Part shown: in pieces, positions 37,518 to 50,400 of the stretch
Layout: each line of letters begins with the position of its first letter
Numbering within the stretch: position 1 is the stretch's first letter
Assembly: GCA_038380795.1 (NCBI GenBank)
Contig: CM076270.1
Coordinates: forward strand, 10,415,001-10,479,000
Length of the DNA stretch: 64,000 nt
From: Pyrocephalus nanus
Taxonomy: Eukaryota; Chordata; Aves; Passeriformes; Tyrannidae
Direction: 5' to 3'
The notes under the pieces: model-generated
Seen by the model: only the letters and a program-made list of their open reading frames with translations
What the model was told of the DNA's origin: nothing
Database searches by the model: none
Program-made: the position numbers and the translations under genes

Positions 37518-37700
37518 GCTGTGTGCTGAGAAGAAAAACATTGCTCCAAAAAGTCTTACATAACCAACCCAGTCTGGAACAGAACGTTACTCTGGATGAA
37601 GAGCTCTTCCTCTGGCAGGAGGCAGACCTGAAGGTCATTCTGGCTGCTGTAAAGCATGAGTTTCATGAGTTGGACCTAAGGGATGGCAAGGAAGGGACAA
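37518..37700 (+). other. Best candidate coding exon (183 nt, one open frame)
   Basis: A long pyrimidine-rich acceptor (cttttctacttacttcctcc and a gacctgagcag end, AG at 37516-37517) is followed by 183 nt and the donor GGGACAA|GTGAGT (GT at 37701-37702). Only the frame starting at 37520 is open, giving about 60 residues. The translation is acidic and protein-like: LRRKTLLQKVLHNQ, then LEQNVTLDEELFLWQEADLK, then a helical-looking ILAAVKHEFHELDLRD segment. Both ends would be phase 1, and the frame meets TAA at 37709-37711, 8 bases past the donor, as real exons often do. No family is recognised. A 60-codon open frame arises by chance in a given frame about 5 percent of the time, so this needs transcript or conservation support. 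Confidence 0.3.
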
Positions 37701-40700
37701 GTGAGTTTTAATATCTTGGTGAAAGCAATGGCCTATAAAGGAGTGGCTCAGAAAGGAAGTTGTGAGGTGTGTATCAGTGAGCAGTTCAGTGCAAACTCCG
37801 AGCATGAGGTGGTGACAAAAACTTCCTCCTGGGTTTTGTACAACAATTGCTCAGCTATAGTTGGGTGTTTACTTTGGTAATGATGGCTGGAGAAAGACCT
37901 GCTGCTGGTGAGACCAAGAGGAAGAAAGTGGGAAATACCCAATGTGTCTGCAAAGAAAAAAAACCCAAAGAGTCCTTTGATCACAAGCTTTTGTGGGTTT
38001 CTCTTTATTTAGCTTATTCACACTCCTTGGAGGATTTCTGGAGGAGATCCAGAATTCAGCCTTGATGAAAGCCACCTTTAGACTTACAGGCCGGCCACAT
38101 TCTCAATGGGGCTGAGCGTATGTGGGGAGGGTTCTGGCCGTGGGGCAAGCACTGCTGTTTCTCTGAGTGCTTGGACTAGTTCCTAAAGCGAAGTACTGAA
38201 ACAAGGGCAGCCAGATTAAGTGTTTCCCCTACCCGGTGGTATTTGTTGTGATGTAAAGCTGGAATGGTTCCTAGAAAGCATTAAAACACAAATAATATTA
38301 ACCAGGACTGAGAGAGAACAGCCAGTTGCTTGGAAATAAGAAATATGTTATGGTGACAATGGGTCAGTAGGAATGAGGCCGTCTTGTTTTTACTACTGAA
38401 TCTCCTACTAAATCCCTTGAGAGCCTCAGTGAAGGCTGGTCCAGTAGGACAGGGTGTGAGCAAGGTGCTTGTCTGCACCAAGTTGGGACCAGCAGGCTTC
38501 CATGGCATGTGTTGCTGCTGAACTGGAGCATACTGGGCAAGGCTGGCCCTGCCTGAAGATCGTGAGATCCTGGATTGGGGAGCTGCTCCCTCTGACTCAG
38601 CGTATTTGCCTCTCAGCTGGGACTGATCCAGTCCACCCGCCCCAGTGAGGCTTAAAAAGAGCATTTCCTTGTAAGGTATTTTTGGATCCTGGGAGGTGTC
38701 ACGCTAATCACATGCAAAGTGCTGTTCACTGAATACTCCAGGCGTTTATTGAGATATTTACCTGGATGATAATGTCTCCTCCCCTTTCCTGCAACATAAA
38801 ACGTGCTTGATAACTCACATGAGTGCTTGTAAGGCCAAAGGGACAGTCAGCCCTTTTAATCTGTGCTGTCATGGAATAAATAACCCACTGAGCTAATTCT
38901 GAGCTTGTCCTAATCTCACCTCACCCTCATCTTTGTTCACACGCGCAAATGCACCATCAGCAGTATGTAATGTGCTTCCCTCTCTCACAGCTTAAACAAT
39001 AAATCCTATAAGACCAAAGCTTTGGAGATGAAAATTACATCCTGTTGGTGGTCTTGGACATGTGATTCAGGTTACTGAAGGTCAGCTTGAAAGGACAGTG
39101 CTGACTTCAAAGAAATATATTTCCTTCTATCGAAATTTCACACTATAATTTTGGGGAAAAAAAATGTTTTTAATTTTGCTTTATGTTAGATAGATGTGTT
39201 CAATCATGTTTGTGTTTCGAAGTATTTAATTTCTACCATGGTTTCTACAAGACTTCTCCACAGTAACCATGAGAGAAAGAAACTACTGAAAACCACTGGG
39301 GTTTTTAATTTTTTTTTTTTAACATACTGAAAAGGCAGGCAAGGGACTCAATATAAGTGTAGATCCTGAAACTACCTGTGTTTTTCTTAAGTTTTACCCT
39401 TGTTGATACTCAAATGAACTTGATGGAAGAAAGAGTTTGTTGCTTTGAAGTGGGAAGTTGCATCATCCTGCAACTCCCCCCCTCCTGCCTCTTTGTCACT
39501 CCTGTTCTTATTTGATCTGTTGTCACCTTAGGAAGAAGATAATGTGTTACCCTGCAGGGGTTGAGAGAGGGGGGAGGCAGGTTCCTGGTGGGTTTCTGTA
39601 ATAGAAATCCATGTTTAAATAACAGGCAGTACACTTTTCTGTATTATTTTCACTTTTGAGGTGTTTAGTTTTATATGCTGGGATGCTGCACTTCCCTGGG
39701 GCAGGCTTGCAGCGGTGGCTCTCCTCCCTGCAGTCACTACGTGATCTTTGATTGTTTCTGTAATTTGTCTGATCTGCAGATATTTTAACATTTCTGTGTT
39801 TTGAGAGGGGAAGACAGGCATTTAGCTTTCAGCTGGAACAAGGCTCAGCGTTACTGGATGTCTTGTATTCAATGCAAGACTGTCACAGAGACCCTCTAGG
39901 TCAAACCCCCTGTGTGGAAGTGCATGCTGAGACTTCTCCCCAGCTCTGTGAGCCTCTACACTACTGGAGATGCAGAATCCCGTGCACAGAGTGCTGGAGA
40001 TCCCAGAGTGGTGGGGGAAAGCCCCGAAGTTGTGTTGCAGTAGGGAATAATATCGGTTGGCAACCTCCTCCGTGCTGCTCTGGTAAAGCAGTACCTTTGG
40101 TCTTGGCTTTGGGCACAAAGCTAACAGATCAGGCATCTCTGTTGCTCCTGGAGCCTATTTCACCATCTTGGAGAGAAGAGTTTAAAAAGGCCAGTGTGGA
40201 TTTGAATCAGACACCCATCTTGGGCATGGAGAAGTCTTAGGTGTGCTGGGAATGTGTGGTTTGCTGTCCTGATCCTTTCTTGAAAAGCGTTCTGATCTTA
40301 AGACCTTGATAGCTTGAATCTGCAGAGATTTCTCATCATAATATTTTCAGTGCATGGCATCTGTAAGAAAGGGATTTTTCAAGAAGTAAAATATAGTCAA
40401 CTTGCACTGCTGAACAGAGTTGAGTTTTGTTCAGCTGGTGCTTCCCCAAATGGAGGGTTGTGTTGAGCCATTGGACTGGTGGAATCCAAAACCTGGATGC
40501 ATCATTTGATGTCTTACTGTGAAGTGTTTCTTCTCCCATGCCATCTTCAGCACCAAAGATCTTGTTGATCCCTTATCCAGATGGGGTAATCACTGGAACA
40601 GAGTGATGATTAATGCAGGGGAAAGGCCAGGGCTGGGAAAGGATAATGTGCATCCATCTTTTGGTCGAGTAACCTGAGGAGTGGGTTGATGTGGGAGCAG

Positions 40701-41889
40701 CTAGACTGTAATGTGGGTCATTGAGGATCAGGGAAGGGTGAGCCCTATAACCTAGAGGGGTTTGGGCTCTGTCCCATGCTAGCACAATAATCATCAGTGT
40801 CAATATCTGGCACATCTATTTTTCCATTAGAAACTCAATTCTGTGTGGGGTTTTAATATCTTGGCTATTTCAGATCACACTGAGAAACAGCATGGACCTG
40901 CGCAGGCACTCAGCATGGATGCTTTAGTTGTTTGCTCAGCGAACATATACAATAATAATTTATTGCATTGCCTTGAGAATGGAGAAAGTGGGAAAACCAA
41001 GCCCCTACATAGCAGGAGTTCCTTTCTATCAGACAAGCTGTAGGAACAATGTGCTTGCAATTAACTCTAATAGCAAGAGAGTAGCTGGTGAGAGAGGGAT
41101 CGGCAAAGGGGTTTTTTTGGCTGAGGTTCTCTTTGGAAACATGAGAGTCCTTGATGATAGGGATGGTTCAGATGCCTGTTGTTCATTGCTGTAGTCCTTC
41201 AGCCCTTCCCTTGCTGGGAAGGACTAAAGAGTGTTCTCTGCCACATATTGCATCCTTCCTTGCTCTTGGCTCTGCGGTTGCCTATGGGAGATAACACTGC
41301 ACTATTTGCCATGGTGGGGGGATATGGTGGGTTGCATGATGGTCCCTTTGAGCATAATGTGGGCCAGTATCTGTGGTCCTTTGTGGGTGGTTGGCTGCCT
41401 CATCACTCCATAACCCTTCTCTTCCATCACACAGTGAACTGGAAATCAAAGACATTTCTGGGTTTGGTGCAGAGCATCCTGGGAGGAAAGGGATGCCAAT
41501 GGAGTTACACCTGGTTTTCTTGTGTCTGCCTTATAATGCTGTCCTGGGCCACAGAAGACTCCAGGCATCTGAAATACCAGAAATGACAAAGTTTAGCAGT
41601 CACCCATGCCCAGTGAAGTAGTGTGGTGGAAGGCTGGGAGGAAATCGCTATCTTTTCTCATGCCCCTGTCCAAGATAAAGTACTTCCAGACCTCAGGGTG
41701 GTTATTTAAAGCTCTGAATAAAAGAAACACTTTGGTCTGTAGGTAGGCACAAAATTCAGGCAGTCTGGTTTGCAGCTAGACTGGGGAGCCAGAGCTTTCC
41801 TGAGGGCATGAGCTGCACGTGAGTGTCTGTGTATATGTGCAGCAACCCTACAAAACAGGATCTGATTTAAGAGAGTATTTCTGTACAGG
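37701..41889. other. Noncoding stretch, no gene recognised
   Basis: No gene is recognised. A T12 run lies at 39309-39320. A 127-codon minus-strand frame (38281-38664) and a 125-codon + frame (39863-40240) lack domain motifs and overlap other open frames. The 38700-39250 part is AT-rich unique DNA. Confidence 0.55.
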
Positions 41890-41987
41890 AAAGAACGTAA
41901 GTATATGCTTAAGTCCTACGGAAGTCAAAGCAACTTAAGCGCATATTACAGTTAATCGTGTACTTAAGTGATTTTCTGAGTTGGCCT
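41890..41987. repeat. Ancient self-complementary interspersed repeat
   Basis: Arms atatgcttaagt (41903-41914) and acttaagcgcatat (41933-41946) are complementary except for a 2-nt bulge, around an 18-nt loop containing gaagtcaa. A second tgtacttaagtgattttctg module follows at 41959-41978, then ttggcc. This layout (GCTTAAGTCC, GAAGTCAA, ACTTAAGC, then CTTAAGTGCTTTGCTGAAT) matches an old repeat I recall from turtle, crocodile and bird genomes, but I cannot name its family with confidence. Confidence 0.5.
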
Positions 41988-42879
41988 ATATCTGGAATGA
42001 CACATAAGGCTCTCTGGAGTTGGGATTCACAGCCCTGTTCTGTAGTTCCTTCCCAAGGAAAGTGTTGATTTATTTTTTTTTTTTTAATTCTTGCCTTAAA
42101 GAATGGCCTGTTTTGGCCTTACTGCTTTGCAAGTTATTGGAAAGAATGGTGTGAAAAGTTGAAGCACTCTGAGCAACACAGTCCTTTTCAAAAGACTAAG
42201 AGAGTTTGTACCGTTCATTTCAAAAGGACTCCATGTAGCAAGAATAGTGTTGTAACAGGGATGTTTCACTGAAGGATATTGTTGGAGTTGGAATGCGGTC
42301 TGGTGTGATCAGAATGACAGCCTGCTTGAAATTGGTGCGGTGTAATGTTGTAATGTGCTACTACAGATTGCTTTCCTTTAATGTATTTTTTTTTTTTTTG
42401 CCTTCCTGAAGTCTCTTTGTGATGAGTGGGATGCTTGCAGCATGGATTTGAATGGAATATCGTGTAATAAGAATAATAAGCAGGTGCACTGTATAAAATC
42501 TAAGTGGAAAGCTACTGCCTAGAGGGGAAAACTAATGTGGTTATTGTTGCATCTTTTCCCCATAAGAGCATTGTTCCCCAAGCACTTATGGGTTTCCCTG
42601 TGTATGAGGTTTATCTAAGATAAATTCCTATTCAGGTGGCTGGGACACTGTGCTTCTAAATTGATTTTTTGGTAGAACTTTTTATGGTTATAACAATAGA
42701 CAGTGCTAATATGTAGGTTCTTTGTAAAAAGACTAATGTTTTGCCTGAAAGTAACAGGATCATTTGATGAATGTTTGAGTGTTGCTAATGAAAAACGGGT
42801 GGGGGAGGAAATTACCTTTAATAAGGAGTTTAAGTGACATTTTTCTTATAGAATGCCATTATGTTTGATTTTTTCACAG
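41988..42879. other. Noncoding, AT-rich in its second half
   Basis: T13 (42073-42085) and T14 (42386-42399) runs are present. The 42540-42870 stretch is AT-rich unique DNA with many taat/attaat strings, leading into the acceptor at 42879. No gene is recognised. Confidence 0.5.
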
Positions 42880-42995
42880 AAACAAGAAACCAAAGGTGTT
42901 CGTGAGGCTGGTGTGGTGCAGCTGGTTGCCTGAAGACTTGCCTTGGCTACTCCTGTTTGTGCCTCAGTGCTTACCCCATCCTTGCTCTCGGGAAG
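42880..42995 (+). other. Candidate coding exon (116 nt)
   Basis: The acceptor tgtttgattttttcacag (AG at 42878-42879) and the donor GGGAAG|GTCAGTA (GT at 42996-42997) bracket 116 nt. Only the frame from 42881 is open throughout (NKKPKVFVRLVWCSWLPEDL and so on), and it is unusually rich in W, C, P and L. That composition is atypical for a conserved exon. I recognise no domain. The acceptor is strong and the donor moderate. Confidence 0.2.
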
Positions 42996-45900
42996 GTCAG
43001 TACTTCCTGGAGCCTGTCAGCCCTGGCCAGCAGCATCCCTTACTGCCCAGCAGATGCAATCCTCATGGTGTTCCAGGCCCTGTTTGCAAAGCACTGTCTG
43101 TTCTTGTGTTTCATATGTCCCCACTCGGCCTGGCCGGGAATGAACCCTTGTCTTGACCTGTAGCATCCTCTGGTAGGAAGGCTGCCAAGCGACTTGCAGC
43201 TGAAAACACAGTTTGTTAGGAAAGGGAACGAGTTACTTTTTGGCTTGCCTTTTGGACTTCTGGCCTCCAGACTAGGCAGATCTTCTTTCTAGTCCTTGCT
43301 GTAATAAATCCAATCTTGCCAAGACCAGCAGTGGCGCTGGGTGCTTTTCTGATCAAGTCCTCTCTCCAGTGTTGGCTCAAGCAAAACCTTCCAACTTCAG
43401 GAAGAACAGGAAATGTGCTCCTATGAATGTGCCTGGATGACCCCCTTTTACTGAGGAAAGTTCTCAGCTAATGGTTAAAATCCATTTTAAGCCCCATTAA
43501 TACAAAGGTACTTTATCAATAGGAGGATAGGATCTCAGGGCTTGCATTGTATAGGTACAAAGTTTAAGTCCTTGGTGGTTTTGATATATTAGCATGTTTA
43601 ACCCAATAAATTCCAGTAACTCTCTAATGGAAATTCAAGAGCTTTTATAGTTCATGAGAGCTTCCATGCTTTCTGTCTGCAAAGTGGGTATGGTGCTTTC
43701 CATGGTGGGGCTGTGAGGCTGCAGGGAGTTGGTTTGTTCTCACAGCTGAACTGTGGCTGAGTTGCCACTGCCACATGTTCTCCCAGCCTGCTGAAAAGGC
43801 GAGGCAAAGCTCTTTAACTGAAACCACTGAGAAATCACTTCACCGAAATTTGTTAAGCCATGGTGATTTTTGACTGCAGTCACCCTTGGTATTTCGAAAG
43901 TGCTCTGGTGTCTGAGAAAGTGTATTGTGGGGTTTGTTAGCTTTATTAGATGTTTTTGAAATACTGGAGACTTCTGGGTAAAAAGAATGGAGGTTTTGGT
44001 TTTTGAATGGTACCAAACCAGCCCTGGACATGGTGCAGACAGCTATGTGGCTGCCTGGGGACTTGCCACCTTAACTGTGATATTTTTGCAGAAATAGCTT
44101 CAAGTAAAGTTCTGTTGAAGCACTTCATACCCTACCATTAAGGGAGTTGTGAAGGGTTTGCACAAACTGCCTCTGAGTTTCTGGGCTTATGAAAGCAAAT
44201 AGTGTAAAGTGCTTTTGGCTGGTTTTTGAGGGCAGATGTCTGGACCCTTGCCTTGTCACTTAACAGTGGATTGGTTGGGTATCATCGTCTTTTTGTTGCA
44301 GTAAGAATTTTCCTGAATCCACTGTTCTGTCTCCAGATATGGCAAAGACTTGTTCCTTCAACTAATAACTCTCTTGGCAGGGATGTGACTTCAGTCCCCT
44401 ATGGAAAATGATTCTGAATTTGTCCCAGAGCAGGGATGGGGGTCAGATCTGTTGGATGTTCCTAGCATTGCTTTTGCTGCTGGATTGATGGAGCTCTGAG
44501 GACCAAATCTGTTCAGTGTGTCCCCATGGGAAACACTGGAGGAATGTGGGTCTGTTGTCTTGGATAAGGATGACCATGGTTGTGTTGGGAGGTTGGCTCT
44601 GGAGCATTGAAGCTCTGTGGTAGCTGCAGGAATTTGCCCAGAGCATATCTCTGCAAATGTCCTGTTGTTCTCGTGTTAGTATCCACATAGTGCAAAGGCA
44701 GGGGCTTTGGTTGAGGGGCTATGGTTGGAATGATTTTGAAAGCCAAACGTTCTGCAGTGGTGAAAGAGCTGTAGATGTGGCTGAGGGAAAACTTCTATCT
44801 GCCTGCAGGAGTAAAAAAATCCCAAACTCCAAAATTTCTAGTCAACTGGGCTGCAAACCTGTTGAGGGCAGAGAGCAGAAACACTACTGAGAATAAGTGT
44901 GAGCTTGGTCTGTGATATTTTTGGCCCTTAATGAACTTCTGGTCCTCAGTAGCTTCGGCAGTGAACGTAGGTGATTGCCCGAAAGGTGATATCTCCAGGA
45001 ACTGCTCTTGTCACAAAAGTGGTGAAAGGATAAGGGAGATAGTTTTCCTCTTTCTCATGAATATATTGCTTTTATTTCTTATAAAGAAGAGAGAGTAGGT
45101 TCAATCTCAGCATTATTGACCAAGCCCTCAAAGGCATCAACTGTTGCATTGAGGCATGACAGACTGAGGCTTCCTGCTGGCAGCTCATTGTGACGGTGTC
45201 AGGGCTGCCGTGGGCAGGTGCTGGGGAATGCAGGGTGACTGCTTTCAGGAACCCATAAGCAACCAGCTCACCTCCAAGAGATACAGGCATGTTTCTTCTC
45301 CAGTCTTGTGAGCGGCTGTCTAGGTGTGCTGATCCACCCCATGTCTCTCCCCTCCTGCTCCTGTGGCTGCTCGGCGAGGACCGGTGCCTCCTGAGGAGTT
45401 AGAGGCATATTAGTAATTTATTCAAAGACTTTTTCTTTCTCTTTTTGCTCCTAATGCTGTAGCATTTAGACAGCAAGAGTAAGGAAGGTTTCCAAGCTGT
45501 CTGCTTAGAGCAGGGTGGTTGCAGAGCACCTACTCTGGGCAGGAGGTGACATCTCTGGGGAGACTGACAGTGGCTGGTGCTGAGACACAGGGCAGCGGGT
45601 GGTTTCGCAAAGGTAGGGGACAGATATGCTTGGCAGGAAATATGTGTGGTCCTGTTGGCAGCGGGGAAGGAAGCGTTCACTCATGCTAATCATTCCAGCC
45701 CACAGGAATTTTTTATTTTACTGATTTTTGTTGGTGGTGGTTCTTTCGTGCAGTCATTATTTTCTTTCTTTTCCCTCCTTTAATTGTTGAAGCTGTTTTT
45801 AATCCCTGACCATAGTAAAGCCACACTGTTAACACAAGCAGCGGGGTGGCTGAAATTGCAGCTGTACTGCAAGCTCTGCTTTTAATTTCAGGCTGTTATT

Positions 45901-46448
45901 AATGAGGCTAGAAACTTTCCCTTCCCCCAGTCAAGTTTCAGCTGTGTGTCTTCATCCAAGTCACTTTACTTGGTGCTCCAGAGCATCCCTGGCTCCATCT
46001 GGGATACAACAGGTGAAGGCTGAAGTCTGGTTTTGGATGTCATGAAGAGGTTTCTGGCTGCTGTCCTTCCCGTTCCCTTGTGCAGGTGGAGGGTTGGGAG
46101 CAGGCAGCTGCAGAGGGTGGCAATGGGGAGCTGCAGCCCAAAGGTGTTAGTGCTGAGGAGGGGATGGAACTTCACGTGCTTGGCAGAGGTGGGAGAACAG
46201 GGTGTTTATGTGGGTTTGGGTTGCTTGTGAGCTTCTACCCCATTCTGTGGTCTTGGGGCCACCCATAAGGGGCTCTGATGGCTGCTGTTGTCATCACATG
46301 GGGCAGCACCCTTCAGTCTCCATAAAGGGAAGGTAGTATGGTGGGTGTCTTCTCCTCTCTTTTTGCTCATGCAGCGCCCTGGGTGCCCACAGGAACAGTC
46401 TGTTGTTTACAGTAGAAGCAGTAACGGCAAAAAGGTTTTATTTTTTAG
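42996..46448. other. Noncoding stretch, no gene recognised
   Basis: No gene is recognised. The 44430-44690 part is GT-rich (GTTGG, GGATGA-type words) with no clear repeat period. A small CpG cluster (ctcggcgaggaccggtg) sits near 45370. A strong acceptor, ttcccgttcccttgtgcag, ends at 46085 with no matching exon. Confidence 0.5.
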
Positions 46449-46570
46449 GCTGTAATATTGTAATTGCACTGGGGATATGGAAATCCCAGTATGCCGCTGA
46501 AATTGCTGCAATCGTCTCAAACTTAGAGATTGTCAGGACTCTAGAAAAACTCCCAGCAATTTACTTCTCT
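46449..46570 (+). other. Possible conserved element or exon-like segment
   Basis: A T-rich acceptor (ggttttattttttag, AG at 46447-46448) precedes about 120 nt that translate in one frame to protein-like sequence (GIWKSQYAAEIAAIVSNLEI, then VRTLEKLPAIYFSK). The frame stays open to 46636. No strong donor follows, so it is less convincing as an exon than as a noncoding conserved block. Confidence 0.15.
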
Positions 46571-47219
46571 AAAGTGCAGTCCCACACTCCTGTTTATAAC
46601 CTGTGTGTGTTAGAGGATCTATTTCTCTGTGGCTAAGGGCACATGCAGCCCCAGGTGCATGCTCTGAAGGCCAGGCTGTCCTTTATTTTCTGTGCAGGTA
46701 TGACTTGAGTGCTGCAAATCTGGGAAACAACCCTTTAGGACTGGAGCTGCAGTAGTCTCTAGTTTTTGAGTTATCAACCCCCTTCCCTGCAATGTAATGA
46801 AGGAAATTATTGCTTGTGCAGTGTACGTGTGCTTGCAGCTCTGCGGGAGCACCTCCTGGGCTGGTCTTGTTCAGCTTGCTCCTCTTTTTATCCTGCATCT
46901 CAGGAACGTGATGTCTGAGCCTGACACTCCATGGCATATGCACTAGCTTTTTTCCTGGATGGATTTATTGGATTTCCAGTAAAGGCAAACAAAGTCGGAA
47001 GGCTAACGGTGCTGAGCACGCAGTGCTGTGCTCCCTGGCCCAGCCTGCTGTGCTCAGCTCCTTATACGGCCAAAAAAAGAAAGAGGAAAAGAGGGCGCAG
47101 CGTGAATACCAGACATACGATGCATTCCTCTCAGCTGCAAACTCGGAATTTGCTTTTCCCTGGAAAGTAGACCCTCTGTACATCCATTAATTCAGGCTCT
47201 GTACTGGGAGCAGAGGAGA
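46571..47219. other. Noncoding, with an acceptor-donor junction at 46697
   Basis: A strong 3' splice tract, ctttattttctgtgcag, ends at 46697 and is followed directly by GTATGA, a moderate donor, giving a weak recursive-splice-like arrangement. The stretch at about 46990-47150 is somewhat CpG-richer and contains a purine run, aaaaaaagaaagaggaaaag. No gene is recognised. Confidence 0.4.
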
Positions 47220-47480
47220 GGAAAGCTAGCATTGAGCTGGCTCTGAGCAGCACTTAATTGTCTTGTGTAAAGGAATTTCTTTCTGTAAGGGTTTTTTCTT
47301 TCTTTGGTGGGGGACAGAAGAGGGAAAGGGGCTGGGATAAGGAAGGGAAGAGGAGGCCTGATTGGCCTGAAACTTACTCTCACTTGGCAAACTGCAAGCA
47401 GGTAGACTACAATTACATCTATTTTCTTTATCTAAAAATCAATCTGATTCATTGTTAGCCTCCGCCTTTAAATTATATTT
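47220..47480. promoter_or_regulatory. Possible enhancer-like AT-rich element
   Basis: The segment contains a CACTTAA core typical of NK2 homeodomain sites (47251-47257), a CATTGTT SOX-type core near 47450, and several TAAT/ATTA cores near 47410-47470. Motif clustering of this kind is common in vertebrate developmental enhancers. It is also common by chance in AT-rich DNA, so the call rests on conservation that I cannot test. Confidence 0.18.
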
Positions 47481-50400
47481 TCCCTGAATAGCATCTTCCA
47501 GTGAGTGGGAGGTGGAGGGTGGATAAGACAATCGATCCTGTTGCTTCATTCATAATCTGGCTTCAGCCTTTGTTGTTTGAATAACTGTGGGTGTGAATGG
47601 CTGGCTTGAGGTGCTCTGATCTGTGCTGAGACTTGAAGTACAAAGCACAGGTTCTCTATCTATTAGATATGGGCCTGAGTTTCCTAAACGGATTTGTTAG
47701 CTTGGGTGTAGCACCCTCCTGAGAGCTCGAATGAGGAAGGTCAGGCCAGTCCATCATCTCTCTTCGTGTGCCACTGATTCATGCTATGCAAAGGCACCTT
47801 CTTCAGTGACATGGGAACTGAACTGCCATGGCAGGTGTTGTGGTATCCTAGATTGTTTAGAAGCCAGATTGAGGACTGGAAGCCACGGAGGGGTGAATCA
47901 TGGGCGCTCCCTGCATATGGGCAGCCTGCCTGCTTGCCAGCACCTGGGCCCACATTAGCAGGGACACCTCCAGTCAGCCTGGTTTGTGCTTATTTCCAAA
48001 GGGAGAGCTTTTTCAAGACCACGGATGTGACTTGTGCTTCCATGGATGCTCTCTGTTTCATGGGCACCAAACAGGTGGGAGAATCGGGCAATTGTCACTC
48101 AGCCAAAAGGCTTTTCTAGCAAGGGAAAAAGCAACCTGACAACTTTGAGTCATGTTTTACTGCTTTGGGATCAGAGTGCCTGAAAAGCAGTTCCCTATTG
48201 TTTCTTCACAGGCCTTGTGGAGGTGATGATGCTACTTAATTTCACAAGCTCCTTTCATCTAGCTCCTGCACCGTGCTTTCCCATCTCGAGGATGGGCTGT
48301 GACAGCACTTGACTAAGGCAATCTGTGGAGCTTTGTGAAGATCCCATCTGTTTCTCTACTTGACAGCTGGGTTGTTCCATGTTACTTGCCTTCTTGCTTT
48401 CCTGTAAAACCAAGCACGTTATTAGGACCCAAAATAGTAGCTCCTTTGGGCCATGTTGTATTAGGAAGGTGTTTCATGATGACAAGTTCCAGCATTGCAT
48501 GAAGGCAAAGCCCTTTTATGCGTGCAAGGAAATAGCAACAATCTGCTTGCAGGTCATGCATGGCTCAGCTCTTTGAACTTCTACATTATCAAGTGTTTGC
48601 TGTCTCTGTTCTTAGAGACTGTACTTTGCAACAAGCACTGTAAATTATCCAGTGAGGGTAATAAAGGAGTTTGATGGCAGAAGAAAGAGAAATGAATGGC
48701 AAATCTATGCTAATGGAAACATCTGTTGAGTATTCTTGTTACTCTTTCCTCATCCATCTCCACATGCATCCGGAGGTTGTTTCAAGCCAGATGGAGTAGA
48801 GAGTGGACCTTTGGCTCTTGTGAAAAGGTAGCTATGGCTGCTAGGCAAAATGTTTGGGGTAGAACTACCAGGTGTTCTTTTTTGACACCATTTCACGTAA
48901 GTGTGTTATTGAGCATCTTGCTATAAATGGGGCATAGTGGTGCTCCTGGTGCATTAGCCAGACCTCCATGCAAAGTTGAACAGTTGGATTGGTGAATATT
49001 AGATTTGGGGTGAGTTGATGGTTTGACTGTGTGAGTTCTTTATGGAAGTATTGATGTAGATGGTTGTCAGTTGCAAACAGGAGACTGGCAAGCTGGTAGT
49101 ACTGGATACACTCATAGCATCCTGTGGAAAGTGAGTACTTGGGGATAGTGAGTGCTTGGGGTGCTGGACATGCAGTTGGGTTCCTGAGCATGTCTGGCTT
49201 TCTTCTGAAGATGGGCAGATCCAGCTGCCCCAACCACTCAGCTCCACAGCTGCTAATGGATGAAATGTTGGACAGCAGCTGCACTCAGGTGGCTGCAGAA
49301 CCCTGGCTGCAGGTTGGGCATTGTGGCTGCTATCCTGGGAAACCAGTGAACTTGGTGGAAGAAATGGGTGTCAGGACTCCACTTCTGTGTCCCCAGTGGG
49401 TGTATTGCTTGCAGAAGGCTCTTGGATGTCGCAGATATCTGACCTGTGTGTGTGGTTAAGGACCATTGTGAGTTTTGTGGGTGATGAAAGGTCACAATCT
49501 CTCTGTCTTGCTTCCATTTCTGCTAGGTTTAAATAGGAGTAAATTTTCACTGGTTGCATTTCTAATGCAATGAAGCACTGGAACTGATGGAGAATGAGAA
49601 AGAGATAGGTGACTGGTAAACATTTCTCTAAATGTTTGGGTGGTTTTGTTTCCAGGATGTTATCTTCTTGTTGGGAAAAAAAATGTAATTCAGTAAACAC
49701 AAAGCAGGCACCATGATTACACCCTCTAATATAGGGGGATGCTATGCTTCTATTCCTTTTATATATTTTTTTTTTTGTGGTACTGCCTTAAGGTGTCTTA
49801 TCAGAAGTATGGGCTGTCATTATTAGATAGTCCTGTAAAACAGCTGTAATAATTGCACAGTGTTCTTTATTGCTGTCAGATTTATTCATAGATGTTTTTT
49901 ATTTTTTTATAAAACACATGAGGGACTATCTCTGCACACATCATTGGTTTTGCTAATAAAATCTTATATTTTGATGGTAGGTTTCATTGGAAAATTATTA
50001 ACTGCTCCATAAAATTAAGACTTACACTGTCGTGGGATGAAGATGATGTTTCCTCTAGCCTTGATGGAGAGATTCATCTAGATGGATTTGTTTGATTTCT
50101 TAACAGCTCTTGTGGAGGGTACATAATCCAATACCTCATCTCTGCTCCAGATTATCTGATCAGGGGTTTGGAGTTCAGCATCCAGCGCATACCCTACATA
50201 TTCTCAGCAGGCTGCTGTGATGGCCTGATGTCTGTCTCCTCTGTCAGTCAGTGATACAGAAGGATGCTTCATGGTTGATGCTCAGCTCAGTGTGACTACA
50301 GGAACATGACTAGCTGTGTGGCTGCAACCCAGAGTGGTGAGGCTCCCAGGGTGTGAGGACTGAGGGATCTGAGCTTTGCAGAGGGGGTCTGAGTGCTCTG

